The notes beneath the pieces were generated by a model that made no database searches, was not told where the DNA came from, and saw nothing but the letters and a program-made list of their open reading frames with translations. From assembly GCF_902506325.1 (NCBI RefSeq), contig NZ_LR732328.1, positions 1,361,071-1,425,070 on the forward strand: a stretch of DNA of 64,000 nucleotides. The letters are read 5' to 3'. The translations under genes were made by a program, and so were the position numbers. The DNA is from Limnobacter sp. 130. GTDB taxonomy: Bacteria > Pseudomonadota > Gammaproteobacteria > Burkholderiales > Burkholderiaceae_B. This document shows positions 62,101-64,000 of this stretch, one piece after another (position 1 is the first letter of the stretch; each line of letters opens with the position of its first letter).

Positions 62101-63432
62101 CTAGAGGATGAATTGGGCCAGATCCTCGGATTTGGCTGCTTCACCCAGCCTGGAGTCCACAAACTCTGCCGTGACTTTGACCTGCCTGGCCTGACCATTG
62201 GCCTCGAATGCCACCTCTTCGAGCAGACGCTCCATGACGGTGTACAAGCGGCGAGCGCCGATGTTCTCGGTTTTCTCATTCACCGTGAATGCGATTTCCG
62301 CCAGCCTGCGCACCCCTTCGTCCGTGAATTCCAGCTCGACACCATCGGTGACCAGCAAGGCTTTGTACTGCTCGGTAAGACAGGCATCGGTGCTGGTCAG
62401 AATTCGCGTGAAATCTTCAACGGTCAGCGATTCCAGTTCAACCCGAATGGGGAAACGCCCCTGTAACTCAGGAATGAGGTCGGAAGGACGGGACAAATGG
62501 AAAGCGCCGCTGGCCACAAACAGAATGTGATCTGTTTTAATCATGCCGTATTTGGTGTTGACGGTTGTGCCCTCGACCAGTGGGAGCAAATCACGTTGAA
62601 CCCCCTGCCGGGATACATCGGTGCCGCGCCCATCGGCTTTCGTGGCAATTTTGTCGATTTCATCAAGAAACACAATACCGTCTTGCTCGACCCTTGAAAT
62701 CGCTTTGGCTCGAACTTCCTCTTCGTTCACACGCTTGGCGGCTTCTTCGTCCTGAATTGCCTTGAGCGCCTCGGACACTTTCATTTTGCGCAGCTTTTTC
62801 TTGCCACCGGACATGTTCTGGAACATGGACTGCAACTGCCCGGTGAGCTCTTCCATGCCGGGAGGACCGACCACATCCAGCGACGGAGAGGCCGCAGCGA
62901 CTTCGATCTCGATTTCCTTGTCATCGAGCTCGCCAGCAAAAAGCTTTTCGCGAAAACGAATGCGGGTTCGATTTTCATCGGGCTCTGGCGCTTTCTCGGT
63001 GAAGCCAAAATCACGGGCAGGCGGTAGCAAAGCATCCAGTACACGATCGAAGGCAGCAGTTTTAGCCTCTTCGATCACGCCAAGTTGGGCTTCTTCGCGC
63101 ACCTGCTTCAAAGCGATTTCAATCAAATCACGAATAATGGTGTCCACATCGCGCCCCACGTAGCCGACCTCGGTGAACTTGGTGGCTTCGATCTTGATAA
63201 ATGGCGCATTGGCCAGCTTGGCCAATCGACGGGCGATTTCGGTTTTACCCACGCCAGTTGGGCCGATCATAAGAATATTTTTGGGCGTAATTTCCTGGCG
63301 CAATGGCATGGGCACCTGCATGCGACGCCAGCGGTTGCGAAGTGCAACCGCCACAGCACGCTTGGCAGCATCCTGGCCAACAATGTTCTTGTTGAGTTCT
63401 TCAACAATATTTGAGGGTGTAAGTTGAGTCAT
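62101..63432 (-). CDS. hslU: ATP-dependent protease ATPase subunit HslU (ClpY)
   Basis: AAA+ unfoldase that feeds substrates to HslV. The 443 residues have Walker A GPTGVGKT (57-64), the pore loop GYVGRD, Walker [11 protein letters not shown], sensor motifs ([20 protein letters not shown]), and the C-terminal tail AQFIL that docks into HslV. ATG 63432 follows hslV by four bases; the longer in-frame form lies inside hslV and was rejected. Confidence 0.97.
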   Translation of the reverse strand: MTQLTPSNIVEELNKNIVGQDAAKRAVAVALRNRWRRMQVPMPLRQEITPKNILMIGPTGVGKTEIARRLAKLANAPFIKIEATKFTEVGYVGRDVDTIIRDLIEIALKQVREEAQLGVIEEAKTAAFDRVLDALLPPARDFGFTEKAPEPDENRTRIRFREKLFAGELDDKEIEIEVAAASPSLDVVGPPGMEELTGQLQSMFQNMSGGKKKLRKMKVSEALKAIQDEEAAKRVNEEEVRAKAISRVEQDGIVFLDEIDKIATKADGRGTDVSRQGVQRDLLPLVEGTTVNTKYGMIKTDHILFVASGAFHLSRPSDLIPELQGRFPIRVELESLTVEDFTRILTSTDACLTEQYKALLVTDGVELEFTDEGVRRLAEIAFTVNEKTENIGARRLYTVMERLLEEVAFEANGQARQVKVTAEFVDSRLGEAAKSEDLAQFIL

Positions 63433-63436
63433 GGCG

Positions 63437-64000
63437 TTAACCTTTGCTGCCAGATGCTTCGGGGGCACCCAACACTTCAATGGTGTGATGTTGATTGGTG
63501 TAAATACACAATTCGCCGGCAATGGTCAGCGATTTCTTGACGATCTCTTCTGGTAACAGTTCGGTGTTTTCGAGCAAAGCCTTTGCCGCGGAATGCGCAT
63601 ACGCACCGCCACTACCGATTGCCACCAAACCTTGCTCGGGCTCCAGTACATCGCCATTGCCGGTAATGATCAGGGAATGATTTTCATCGGCCACGGCCAG
63701 CATGGCCTCAAGCCTGCGAAGCATGCGATCGGTACGCCATTCTTTGGCCAGCTCCACGGCCGCGCGCAAAAGGTGGCCCTGGTGCTTCTCGAGTTGGGCT
63801 TCAAAATGCTCGAACAGGGTGAACGCATCGGCCGTACCGCCAGCGAAGCCTGCAAGAATTTTGTTGTGGTGAAGACGCCTGACTTTGCGGGCTGACCCTT
63901 TGACCACAATATGACCGAGAGTAACCTGCCCGTCGCCTCCCAGCGCGACATGCTGACCTCTGCGTACTGACAATATGGTGGTGCCGTGATATTGCTCCAT
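63437..64000 (-). CDS. hslV: ATP-dependent protease proteolytic subunit HslV (ClpQ)
   Basis: Proteasome-like threonine protease, dodecameric partner of HslU. The 187 residues begin [20 protein letters not shown]; processing would expose the nucleophile T7. [40 protein letters not shown] and [14 protein letters not shown] are family motifs. The ATG is exactly at the window edge, so its promoter and ribosome-binding site are outside. Confidence 0.97.
   Translation of the reverse strand: MEQYHGTTILSVRRGQHVALGGDGQVTLGHIVVKGSARKVRRLHHNKILAGFAGGTADAFTLFEHFEAQLEKHQGHLLRAAVELAKEWRTDRMLRRLEAMLAVADENHSLIITGNGDVLEPEQGLVAIGSGGAYAHSAAKALLENTELLPEEIVKKSLTIAGELCIYTNQHHTIEVLGAPEASGSKG

Overview
This 64-kb window is bacterial chromosome from a betaproteobacterium, most likely Burkholderiales. 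The evidence is gene order and content: rpoBC joined directly to rpsL-rpsG-fusA-tuf, ResB/CcsB (system II) cytochrome maturation, divergent pilMNOPQ and mrcA, a PhaM-type polyhydroxyalkanoate granule protein, and HslV starting [10 protein letters not shown] content is moderate by eye. A Limnobacter-like organism would fit, but that is a guess. I see no rRNA, CRISPR, IS element, prophage or integron, and no stretch over 300 bases without a gene; the longest gap is 209 bases (rplA-rplJ).

Layout. 1-3941 (minus): type IV pilus alignment and secretin genes pilM-N-O-P-Q, with pilQ cut by the window edge. 4122-8426: penicillin-binding protein 1A (mrcA), frataxin (cyaY, minus), lipoprotein lptM and diaminopimelate decarboxylase (lysA). 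8512-12785 (minus): a c4-like dihaem cytochrome, then resB and ccsB. 12961-15655 (plus): engB-hemB-corA. 15670-19594 (minus): an ABC-2 exporter pair, cutA and dsbD. 19763-51879 (minus): one uninterrupted block of transcription and translation genes running tRNA-Tyr, tRNA-Gly, tRNA-Thr, tuf, tRNA-Trp, secE, nusG, rplKAJL, rpoBC, rpsL, rpsG, fusA, tuf, then the S10, spc and alpha clusters, ending at a strong terminator after rplQ. 51886-55929: an AmpG-like permease, a convergent AraC-type regulator, and a divergent alpha/beta hydrolase plus short-chain dehydrogenase of unknown substrate. 55916-64000 (minus): hslV-hslU-argB-phaM-FIST-glmU-glmS.

How the genes work together. The central 32 kb makes ribosomes, RNA polymerase, elongation factors and the SecYE translocon. 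Reading the gaps inside it shows several control structures: a strong promoter with a GC-rich discriminator ahead of tRNA-Tyr; an intrinsic terminator between rplL and rpoB; a promoter followed at once by an intrinsic terminator in the rpsL leader; and a consensus promoter with a 5'-terminal hairpin between rpsJ and rplC. The flanks supply the envelope (mrcA, glmU, glmS, ampG, lptM, lysA), cytochrome c and disulfide handling (resB, ccsB, dsbD), haem and Fe-S supply (hemB, cyaY) and proteolysis (hslUV).

I found no obvious undescribed multi-gene system. The most interesting signals are regulatory: the rpoC/rpsL junction, the rpsJ/rplC promoter-hairpin, a 13-bp inverted repeat sitting on the argB start, and cyaY and lptM sharing one CATG as overlapping divergent start codons.
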